Source: Deltaproteobacteria bacterium UBA2221
GTDB taxonomy: Bacteria; Desulfobacterota; Syntrophorhabdia; Syntrophorhabdales; WCHB1-27
Length of the DNA stretch: 6,815 nucleotides
Assembly: GCA_002328485.1 (NCBI GenBank)
Contig: DCUF01000068.1
Span: forward strand, 297 to 7,111
Direction of reading: 5' to 3'
The notes beneath the pieces were generated by a model, which worked only from the letters and a program-made list of their open reading frames with translations, did no database searches and had not been told where the DNA came from. Position numbers and translations under genes: made by a program. Every line of letters begins with the position of its first letter. The first letter of the stretch is position 1. This document shows positions 1-4,814 of the stretch, piece after piece.

Positions 1-74
1 ACTCTACCGCCTGAGTTAACGGCCCTGAAGGTTATTAAATTAAGCGAATTTCGCGCTAAAGTCAACCGTAAATG

Positions 75-90
75 CAGCAATTCAGCAATT
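75..90. repeat. 8-bp perfect tandem duplication (CAGCAATT x2)
   Basis: The octamer CAGCAATT occurs twice back to back (75-82 and 83-90). The stop codon of the transposase remnant (82-84, read on the minus strand) falls on the junction. An 8-base gain shifts the reading frame, so this is a candidate slippage lesion in the decayed gene. Removing one copy does not reopen a long frame, so it is not the only lesion. Confidence 0.7.
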
Positions 91-711
91 CCCTATGAGC
101 CCTCTTCTTCTCGTTGAGCCCGCCAGTACTTTGCCCTTAACCCCTCGTTCCGCATCCATCCGGCCTGACCCTGACCCCCACATATAGCTGGCAAGACGGA
201 AATAAGGGAAAGCTGCCTGGACGATCTGCTGGGAGAACTGAAGGACACCCCCCTGTTTCTTCTTTACCTTCCGTCTCAGACAGAAGGGGCAGCCGATATG
301 GTCGGAACTGAAGTACTCTCCCCCATTGATAACACAGAGATAGTACCTCCCCAATACCCGATACGGTTCGAGATGTTTCCCCCTCTGTAAGAGACGGAAG
401 AAGGTCGTGAAAAGGCCTTCAAGCTCTGATGAGTCGACCTCATCCATGACGGTTCTCATCTGGGTATCAGAAGGGACAGATTCGATAGACCATAGGTTCA
501 AAAGATTGGCGCCAAGTATGGGAGCTTTGGTGCGCTTCTGGAATTGAAGCAGGGAGGGGTCCTGAAAACAGAACATTGCCAGGGCGCCCATGCACACATC
601 CTTCAGCTCATGGTCTATCCTTTCTCGGTCCCGATGATCTGCGATCCGGGAGAAGTGCTTGAGAAGCACACTCCGGATACCAGGAAATCTCAGATGCAGA
701 GTGGTCCTCAC
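82..711 (-). pseudogene. Truncated, decayed DDE-type insertion-sequence transposase
   Basis: This is a remnant of a transposase that would catalyse cut-and-paste movement of an insertion sequence. The 209-residue product, from a GTG start, matches from memory the N-terminal half of a DDE transposase group. In that group a helical N-terminal domain with the pattern DPSLLQF (here residues 51-57) and VPSDTQMR (79-86) precedes a core block of the form DGTEYFSS, then a CPxC zinc-type pair (C141, C144). Here the core block reads INGGEYFSS, so the expected first catalytic Asp is Asn129. The charged block around 184-203 still resembles the family. Full members run to roughly 400 residues or more, so the C-terminal half is gone; the minus strand beyond 82 towards position 1 has stops in the reading frame. 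No Shine-Dalgarno site or terminal inverted repeats were found. I judge it an inactive relic; the exact IS family is not assigned. Confidence 0.75.
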
Positions 712-918
712 GGAAAGACCATACTACATCCCAACAGGAATGTCTAGTATTCACAAGGTTCACAGGCAATTTCCTTGCTCTTTGCGAAATAAACTCCCGG
801 ACAACCCCGGAAAGGCTTGTTGTCATGCGGGGATACGCTGTGGCCGGGAATTGCTGCCGTTTTCCGAGGGCATAAACCGGTTGACAACATATGGTCGATA
901 AGCTTAAAGTTACGACTG
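712..918. other. Gap between transposase remnant and purM
   Basis: About 200 bases separate the divergently oriented transposase relic from purM. Short open frames run through it on both strands, but none has a convincing ribosome site or recognisable protein pattern. It may contain the outer end of the insertion sequence, but no inverted-repeat partner is visible. The only site of note is a possible promoter at 881-910. Confidence 0.5.
881..910 (+). promoter_or_regulatory. Candidate sigma-70 promoter for purM
   Basis: A perfect TTGACA (-35) lies at 881-886, with TAAAGT (4 of 6 to TATAAT) at 905-910 after an 18-base spacer. The predicted start of transcription is only a few bases before the chosen purM ATG at 919, so the mRNA would be almost leaderless. 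The weak -10 keeps confidence low. Confidence 0.35.
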
Positions 919-1971
919 ATGAACGGCAAGACCACCTACAGAGATTCCGGGGTTGACATTGCAAAGGCGGACAGCCTTATCGAGAGACTTAAGGGTCGTA
1001 TCCACAAGACCTTTCACCCTCACGTTCTTTCGTCCATTGGCGGTTTTGCCGCCCTGACCGAGATACCCAAGACTTACAAAGATCCGGTGCTTGTCAGTTC
1101 TACGGACGGAGTGGGCACCAAGTTACGCGTAGCGTTCATGACAGGGGTACACGACACGGTCGGCATAGACCTCGTCGCCATGTCGGCCAATGACGTTCTT
1201 ACCACTGGGGCGAAGCCGTTCTTTTTTCTTGATTATTATGCTGCTGGCTCCATCGATGAGGTCGTTTATCCGGCAGTCCTGAACGGCATCTGCGCGGGAT
1301 GCGAGATGGCAGGATGCGCCCTGATTGGGGGGGAAACGGCGGAAATGCCTTCGTTTTATAAGGAAGGCGAGTATGAGTTGGCCGGGTTTATTGTCGGCCT
1401 TATTGAAAAAGGGAATGTCATAGACGGTTCTGCCATCGAGAGGGGTGATGCCGTCATCGGCCTAGCATCAAACGGCCTCCACAGCAACGGTTATTCCCTT
1501 GCCAGGAAGGTCCTTTTCGATATTCAAGGTTTGGCTGTGGATAGTCGGGTCGAGGGCTTGGAAACATCGGTGGGGACGGAGCTCCTCCGTCCAACAAGGA
1601 TCTACGTCAAACCAGTCCTCGAAGTAGTCAGCAATTTTCCTGTCCGCGGCATGGCCCATATCACAGGGGGTGGGTTACCGGGCAACATAAGCAGAATCAT
1701 CCCTGATGGCCTGAGCGCCAGCCTTGATCTGCCGCCCGGCACCGTGGCTCCCATATTCAAGGTCCTTAAGAAATTGGGGAATATTCCGGAGGATGACATG
1801 TATTCGACCTTCAATATGGGGGTTGGATTTGTCCTCGTTGTGCCGGATAACATCTCTCAAGAGGTTGTGGCTCGTCTCAGTTCGCTCGGGGAGAGAGCCT
1901 TCATTATTGGTCGGATCGAGATGTGTGACGATGCGAGAAAGGTAACGGTTCGTTCTGACGATACGTTCTGA
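919..1971 (+). CDS. purM: Phosphoribosylformylglycinamidine cyclo-ligase (AIR synthetase)
   Basis: Cytosolic enzyme of de novo purine synthesis: it uses ATP to close formylglycinamidine ribonucleotide (FGAM) into aminoimidazole ribonucleotide (AIR). The product is 350 residues, close to the usual 345 or so. Family signatures seen in order: YRDSGVDI near the N-terminus (7-14), SSTDGVGTKL (60-69, the phosphate/ATP loop), GIDLVAMSANDVL (82-94), GGETAEMP (136-143), LHSNGYSL in the middle, and HITGGGLPGN (247-256). The reading frame extends upstream to a TTG at 817, but similarity begins only with the ATG at 919, where the protein reads MNGKTTYRDSGVDI, so that start was chosen. No clear Shine-Dalgarno site precedes it; together with the candidate promoter at 881-910 this suggests a short-leader or leaderless message. 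The gene stands alone here, with no purN or other pur gene next to it on either side. All key motifs appear intact. Confidence 0.97.
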   Translation: MNGKTTYRDSGVDIAKADSLIERLKGRIHKTFHPHVLSSIGGFAALTEIPKTYKDPVLVSSTDGVGTKLRVAFMTGVHDTVGIDLVAMSANDVLTTGAKPFFFLDYYAAGSIDEVVYPAVLNGICAGCEMAGCALIGGETAEMPSFYKEGEYELAGFIVGLIEKGNVIDGSAIERGDAVIGLASNGLHSNGYSLARKVLFDIQGLAVDSRVEGLETSVGTELLRPTRIYVKPVLEVVSNFPVRGMAHITGGGLPGNISRIIPDGLSASLDLPPGTVAPIFKVLKKLGNIPEDDMYSTFNMGVGFVLVVPDNISQEVVARLSSLGERAFIIGRIEMCDDARKVTVRSDDTF

Positions 1972-2025
1972 GCTCACTTGTCATGCTACGGTCTTCAAAT
2001 TCACTACAAAACCGAAGCCTTTCTG

Positions 2026-2034
2026 TGCTATATT
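2026..2034 (+). promoter_or_regulatory. Extended -10 promoter of the tRNA-Arg gene
   Basis: TG at 2026-2027, one base, then TATATT at 2029-2034 gives the extended -10 arrangement (5 of 6 to TATAAT). No good -35 box is at the right distance, as is common for extended -10 promoters. Transcription would start near 2041, leaving a leader of about eight bases for RNase P to remove before the tRNA at 2049. Confidence 0.55.
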
Positions 2035-2048
2035 GATAGTCACTTCGT

Positions 2049-2122
2049 GCGCCCATAGCTCAATTGGATAGAGTGCCGGACTACGAATCCGTAGGTTAGA
2101 GGTTCGAATCCTCTTGGGCGCG
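2049..2122 (+). tRNA. tRNA-Arg, anticodon ACG
   Basis: A full cloverleaf can be drawn. The 7-bp acceptor stem pairs 2049-2055 with 2115-2121. The D-stem is GCTC (2058-2061) with GAGT (2071-2074), and its loop contains the GG pair. The anticodon arm is 2076-2092 with loop CTACGAA, so the anticodon is ACG at 2083-2085. The variable loop is five bases. The T-stem AGAGG/CCTCT (2098-2102, 2110-2114) encloses TTCGAAT. The discriminator base is G2122. ACG decodes CGU/CGC/CGA after A34 is deaminated to inosine by TadA. The 3' CCA is not encoded, so it must be added after transcription. The outermost anticodon-stem pair (27-43, C2076 and T2092) is a C-U mismatch; all other stem positions pair, with one G-U at the base of the D-stem. 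Confidence 0.96.
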
Positions 2123-2123
2123 C

Positions 2124-2134
2124 TTTCTTTTTTT
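2124..2134 (+). terminator. T-rich tract after the tRNA
   Basis: Directly after the tRNA 3' end the plus strand runs TTTC followed by seven T. The GC-rich acceptor and T-arm hairpins of the tRNA lie just upstream, so this may act as an intrinsic terminator. No separate dedicated hairpin sits against the T-run, so read-through into the thioesterase gene is also possible. Confidence 0.35.
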
Positions 2135-2191
2135 CGCGTTTTCAGATCACTGCACAGAAAGCCCATTAGTGAGGTTGGAGGAGAACGTCCG

Positions 2192-2632
2192 ATGCCACGA
2201 ACCAAGATAGAGGAGCAACCGACCTACGAGTTCAGTTGCACGGTAACGCTTCAGCCGAGAGATATAAACTACGGCGGGCACCTCGGCAACGATTCCGTGG
2301 TCTCATTGATCGGCACCGCCCGGGCAAGCATGCTCCATGCATTGGGTTTGAGCGAAGGGAACCTCGGGGACGGCCAAACCGGTTATATCATGGGTGATCT
2401 GTCCGTGAATTTTAAGGCTGAAGGTTTTCTCTTCGACGAACTTCGGGTTGATACCCATGTGGGAGAGATGAGCAGGACCGGATTCCGTATCTTCCATCGA
2501 ATCAGAAAGGACGAGACCTTGATTGCCCTGGCCGAGACGGGCATGGTGGCTTTTAACTATGTTACAAGAAGGATTGTCCCTGTGCCCAACGAGTTGATAC
2601 AGGCCCTGAGCCGGCATAAAACCAACCTTTAG
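2192..2632 (+). CDS. Hotdog-fold thioesterase family protein (4HBT-like)
   Basis: Predicted 146-residue cytosolic hotdog-fold protein, likely to hydrolyse an acyl-CoA or related thioester; the substrate cannot be told. Residues 24-34 read DINYGGHLGND, which matches the active-site motif of a thioesterase subgroup related to YbgC, sitting just before the central hotdog helix. The later strands (from about residue 65 to 130) have the alternating hydrophobic pattern of the fold, including FKAEGFLFDELRV and ETGMVAFNY. The ATG at 2192 is chosen because GGAGGAG (2176-2182) lies nine bases ahead; an upstream in-frame start at 2114 would begin inside the tRNA gene. In relatives I recall, the helix carries an Glu before the Ala-Arg pair (HEAR-like); here it reads GTAR (41-44), so Thr42 replaces it. 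There is no functional link to either neighbour; it may use read-through from the tRNA or an unseen promoter. Confidence 0.85.
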   Translation: MPRTKIEEQPTYEFSCTVTLQPRDINYGGHLGNDSVVSLIGTARASMLHALGLSEGNLGDGQTGYIMGDLSVNFKAEGFLFDELRVDTHVGEMSRTGFRIFHRIRKDETLIALAETGMVAFNYVTRRIVPVPNELIQALSRHKTNL

Positions 2633-2647
2633 GCCCAACCCCCCCTG

Positions 2648-2703
2648 CCGGGTTAAGACGTCCCGGATCTCGGCCTCTGCGACTCATCCGACGCCCTTTT
2701 TTT
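2648..2703 (+). terminator. Possible terminator region after the thioesterase gene
   Basis: A perfect 5-bp inverted repeat CCGGG/CCCGG (2648-2652, 2662-2666, 9-base loop) is followed, after some 30 C-rich bases, by seven T at 2697-2703. The hairpin and T-run are too far apart for a textbook intrinsic terminator. The C-rich, G-poor stretch could instead favour Rho-dependent termination. Confidence 0.25.
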
Positions 2704-2738
2704 CTCTTCGCCCTGCCCCACGGCCGCCTTCTCCTCAT

Positions 2739-2765
2739 TAAAGAATTGGGCCTCCATGCCGATAA
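2739..2765 (+). promoter_or_regulatory. Sigma-28 (FliA) type promoter upstream of cheX
   Basis: TAAAGAAT (2739-2746), an 11-base spacer and GCCGATAA (2758-2765) match the flagellar sigma-28 consensus TAAAGTTT-N11-GCCGATAA. The -10 octamer is exact, the first five -35 bases are exact and the spacing is exact. The predicted start is near 2772, giving a leader of about 65 bases before the cheX ATG. A 6-bp perfect inverted repeat CCATGC/GCATGG (2754-2759, 2770-2775) brackets the -10 element, so it could be an operator or an accident. The location directly before a chemotaxis gene makes a chance match less likely. Confidence 0.75.
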
Positions 2766-2837
2766 ATGAGCATGGTTTCATGGTGGTCTTCGTAAAGGCC
2801 CTTGGACCCTTATCGATTGACGGGAGAGCCTGCATTC

Positions 2838-3308
2838 ATGAAAGTCGAATATATTAATCCTTTCATCGATTCCACGAAGAAACTCATGGAGATCATGGTT
2901 GGGATCCAGCAGTTCGAAAAAAAAGGTATTACCGTGGAAACCAAATTGGCCTCCATGTTCGATGTCTCCGCAGTTATAGGCATTACGGGCAATTGCACAG
3001 GGGCGATTGTCCTCAGCTTCAGTGAGAATGTGGCCCAGGAAATGCTCTCCCGTCTGCTTGGTGAGCCCGTTGTTGATTTCAATGACGATGTATGCGACGC
3101 CGTGGGCGAGATGGTCAACATCATAACAGGCAATGCTCAGGCACAGTTACAGGAGAGCGGCATGAACAATCTGAACCGTGCGGTTCCAACGGTCATCGTA
3201 GGTAAGGGGCAGGCCATACGGGTTGCGCCCGGTACTCCTTGCATCAACGTGGAATTTAGCACCGAGCTGGGAGGCTTCGCCCTCCAGGTTTGTCTCAGAT
3301 TCTCTTAG
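2838..3308 (+). CDS. cheX: CheX-family chemotaxis phosphatase
   Basis: Predicted 156-residue cytosolic protein of the CheC/CheX/FliY phosphatase group. Family members dephosphorylate CheY-phosphate or other phosphorylated receiver domains, resetting chemotaxis signalling. The N-terminus MKVEYINPFIDST is typical of CheX. Residues 87-100 (DAVGEMVNIITGNA) carry the E-x-x-N phosphatase motif, with Glu91 and Asn94 as the expected catalytic pair. Length fits CheX (about 155), which has one such motif, unlike CheC with two. The ATG at 2838 is preceded by GGGAG (2822-2826), 11 bases upstream. A sigma-28 type promoter at 2739-2765 should drive it. Its stop (TAG 3306-3308) is one codon from the start of a PilZ/receiver gene in the same frame, so the two are surely one transcript. 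No cheY, cheA or receptor gene is within the window. CheX-like domains also occur in non-chemotaxis systems, so the exact partner is open. Confidence 0.9.
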   Translation: MKVEYINPFIDSTKKLMEIMVGIQQFEKKGITVETKLASMFDVSAVIGITGNCTGAIVLSFSENVAQEMLSRLLGEPVVDFNDDVCDAVGEMVNIITGNAQAQLQESGMNNLNRAVPTVIVGKGQAIRVAPGTPCINVEFSTELGGFALQVCLRFS

Positions 3309-3311
3309 CCG

Positions 3312-4418
3312 ATGGATAGATCAAGCTTGATCCCTGTTCGCTGCACCTTACCGGATGGTGCGATATTTGACGTGATAGCTAACGATATCAGCAGCGAGGG
3401 ACTACGCTTTTACATGAGCAATTCCCCGGTTCCTCCTTCTGTTGGCGATTCCCTTAAGCTCAGGTTTGACACCCCTGGGTTGGAGGGGGTTAGCGTCTCC
3501 GGTACTATCAAAAATAGTTCGAAGGTTCTTGACATGGCGTGTTTTAGGGTCTGCTTCGATGAAGTGTCGGACGGGGACCAGCCGAAACTCGCTGAATATA
3601 GGAACCCGGAAGCGCATCGGACCCATCGAGGGGTTGACCTGGGAAGAGAAGATGATATCGTCCCGGAGGGGGGGGTTCTATTCGTGATTGATGAGCCCGC
3701 GATCCGCGATACCTATGGCTTTCTCGAACGAAGCTTTGACGTCCTTCACTCCGATTCCTTCGACGTTATTAGTCAGCTTCTATCTGCCTCGCCGGACGCA
3801 ATCTTATTAAGCTCTTGCCTTCCAGATGCTCCGATGGTCCTTCAGGTCTTGACCGGTCATCCGATTTTGCGGGCAACGCCGGTGATAGAGGTCCAAAGAG
3901 GGAAACCGAAAACCTCCGGAAGGTTTTTCGCATCTCTCTCGTCCCCGCTGGATGAAGGTCTTGTATTGGAAACCTTTTACCGGGCCATCGAGGCGAAGAG
4001 AATCTCCACGAGTCTTCACGAGGGGGAGTTTTCAGGCCCCTTCAAAACGGGGTTAAGCATACTTCTTGTAGACGATTCGCCAGGTTCAGAAGAATACGAT
4101 CTGGAGGTCCTGCGGGGTCTGGATTGTGAGGTGAAACGGATATCCAATCTAAAACTACTGTACGATGCTTTCGCCTGGAGCACACCGGATGTTATAGCAA
4201 TCGACGAGGGCACAAGGGAAGTGGATGCCCGCACGGTCTGCCGGCTCCTGAATATGAACCGGGAGTTAAAAGACGTGCCCAAACTGCTCCTATCGGAAAG
4301 GAAGGGGCGCGGCATTTCGGACCAGTCCGCTCTCTTTTCCTCGGTTCTTACGAAACCCTTCACGGCCAAGCAGTTCCTGAGTAGAGTCCATTATCTTTTT
4401 AGGCAGACATCCAAGTAG
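3312..4418 (+). CDS. PilZ domain protein with two receiver domains (first degenerate)
   Basis: 368-residue cytosolic signalling protein with no membrane segment. Residues 1-90 resemble a PilZ domain, with N24-D25-I-S27-S-E-G30 matching the (D/N)xSxxG motif. The RxxxR motif that normally starts c-di-GMP binding appears lost: aligned on the following PVR, it reads D2-R-S-S-L6. Residues 120-228 look like a receiver domain with acidic D127-E128, but the phosphoacceptor position is Ser167 (context ILLSSCLPD) and the conserved Lys is Ser211, so it should not be phosphorylated. Residues 248-365 form a second receiver with D254-D255, phosphoacceptor Asp298 and Lys348 (LTKPF), apparently competent. 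There is no output domain beyond PilZ. The ATG lies three bases after the cheX stop, in the same frame, with no Shine-Dalgarno site, implying translational coupling. CheX may dephosphorylate the second receiver; this is inference from gene order. The domain calls are firm, the biological role unknown. Confidence 0.85.
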   Translation: MDRSSLIPVRCTLPDGAIFDVIANDISSEGLRFYMSNSPVPPSVGDSLKLRFDTPGLEGVSVSGTIKNSSKVLDMACFRVCFDEVSDGDQPKLAEYRNPEAHRTHRGVDLGREDDIVPEGGVLFVIDEPAIRDTYGFLERSFDVLHSDSFDVISQLLSASPDAILLSSCLPDAPMVLQVLTGHPILRATPVIEVQRGKPKTSGRFFASLSSPLDEGLVLETFYRAIEAKRISTSLHEGEFSGPFKTGLSILLVDDSPGSEEYDLEVLRGLDCEVKRISNLKLLYDAFAWSTPDVIAIDEGTREVDARTVCRLLNMNRELKDVPKLLLSERKGRGISDQSALFSSVLTKPFTAKQFLSRVHYLFRQTSK

Positions 4419-4699
4419 ATACCAACGATTCGGATGCTCCTCCAGAACCCACTCCCCTGCCCTCTCCGTTGCGCCGCGCTCTCCCCATTTTTCTACACGT
4501 AGGTAGCAAAAAATGTGTTACCATACCACGATAGCTGGACTTTAATTATTACAATGTTTCGATGGTTTTCTCTATTTATTTGCCTTGATACCTGGGATCT
4601 TGAACGTTCCCAAGAATGTTGCCCAACCGAATGTTTTCACGTGGTCGCCAACACCGGTGGCGTCACTGGGCAGCTCGCAGGGCTAAGGGTTGTACGAGA

Positions 4700-4728
4700 T
4701 TGACGATCGCTTTTCACGTCCCTAGATT
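4700..4728 (+). promoter_or_regulatory. Candidate sigma-70 promoter P1 for pckG
   Basis: TTGACG (4700-4705, 5 of 6), a 17-base spacer and TAGATT (4723-4728, 4 of 6). Transcription would begin near 4735, leaving a leader of about 80 bases that includes both hairpin arms described for 4757-4803. Confidence 0.45.
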
Positions 4729-4743
4729 GAGTCGCAAAAAGAT

Positions 4744-4774
4744 TTGACAATAGCTTCCTTCAGGGCAAAATACT
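4744..4774 (+). promoter_or_regulatory. Candidate sigma-70 promoter P2 for pckG
   Basis: A perfect TTGACA at 4744-4749 is followed after 19 bases by AATACT (4769-4774, 4 of 6). The spacer is longer than ideal. The inverted repeat at 4757-4779 overlaps the -10 region, so it could serve as an operator if this promoter is used. A start near 4781 would leave a short leader lacking the hairpin. Confidence 0.35.
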
Positions 4775-4809
4775 GAAGGTGAGCAACAATGTAATTACTT
4801 CAGGAGGTG
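4757..4809 (+). promoter_or_regulatory. Competing hairpins and ribosome site before pckG
   Basis: CCTTCAG (4757-4763) and CTGAAGG (4773-4779) form a perfect 7-bp stem with a 9-base loop. The same right arm, CTGAAG (4773-4778), is also fully complementary to CTTCAG at 4798-4803, whose last two bases are the first two of the Shine-Dalgarno box AGGAGGTG (4802-4809). The two pairings exclude each other, so in a transcript from P1 one fold leaves the ribosome site free and the other partly covers it. Whether this operates as a switch is inference. Confidence 0.4.
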
Positions 4810-4814
4810 GAGAC

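Larger units (their letters stand above)
4419..4814 (+). other. 396-base non-coding leader region before pckG
   Basis: No supportable gene lies here; a 62-codon frame at 4515-4703 lacks a ribosome site and any recognisable pattern. The first part (about 4436-4492) is strongly C-rich and G-poor, the composition of Rho-loading sites, and no intrinsic terminator follows the upstream gene. From 4593 on there are nested inverted repeats: TGGGA/TCCCA (4593-4597, 4608-4612), then TGCCCA/TGGGCA (4620-4625, 4667-4672) enclosing CGCCA/TGGCG (4646-4650, 4658-4662). I do not recognise a known riboswitch class. Two candidate promoters and a pair of competing hairpins follow; they are listed separately. 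Confidence 0.6.

Noticed and set aside
43..57. AGCG/CGCT inverted repeat near the window start
   Set aside because: Only four pairs without a T-run or partner at the other end of the transposase relic, so it cannot be called a terminal inverted repeat or terminator.
655..669. A perfect 6-bp inverted repeat GTGCTT/AAGCAC with a 3-base loop
   Set aside because: It lies inside the transposase coding remnant, has no T-run and encodes ordinary residues, so it is most likely incidental.
891..956. A 21-codon frame starting at an ATG just before purM, in another frame
   Set aside because: It overlaps the conserved purM start, has no ribosome site and shows no recognisable peptide; a leader-peptide role cannot be supported.
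2793..2819. A second sigma-28-like match (TAAAG...CGAT) closer to cheX
   Set aside because: Only the core bases match (4 of 8 in the -10), much weaker than the site at 2739-2765.
2653..2835. A 60-codon minus-strand frame between the thioesterase gene and cheX
   Set aside because: No ribosome site, no recognisable pattern, overlaps the cheX promoter and start, and has low-complexity charged composition consistent with the reverse of C-rich non-coding DNA.
4658..4672. A TGGC...GGGC arrangement resembling a sigma-54 promoter
   Set aside because: The distance between the GG and GC elements is off by one base and the flanking consensus is poor.
4646..4690. A CACTG/GGG pattern faintly like part of a cobalamin riboswitch
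   Set aside because: The rest of the cobalamin consensus is absent and pckG is not a B12-related gene.
4515..4703. A 62-codon plus-strand frame in the pckG upstream region
   Set aside because: No Shine-Dalgarno site, unlikely composition (Cys- and Trp-rich), and it spans inverted repeats better explained as non-coding.
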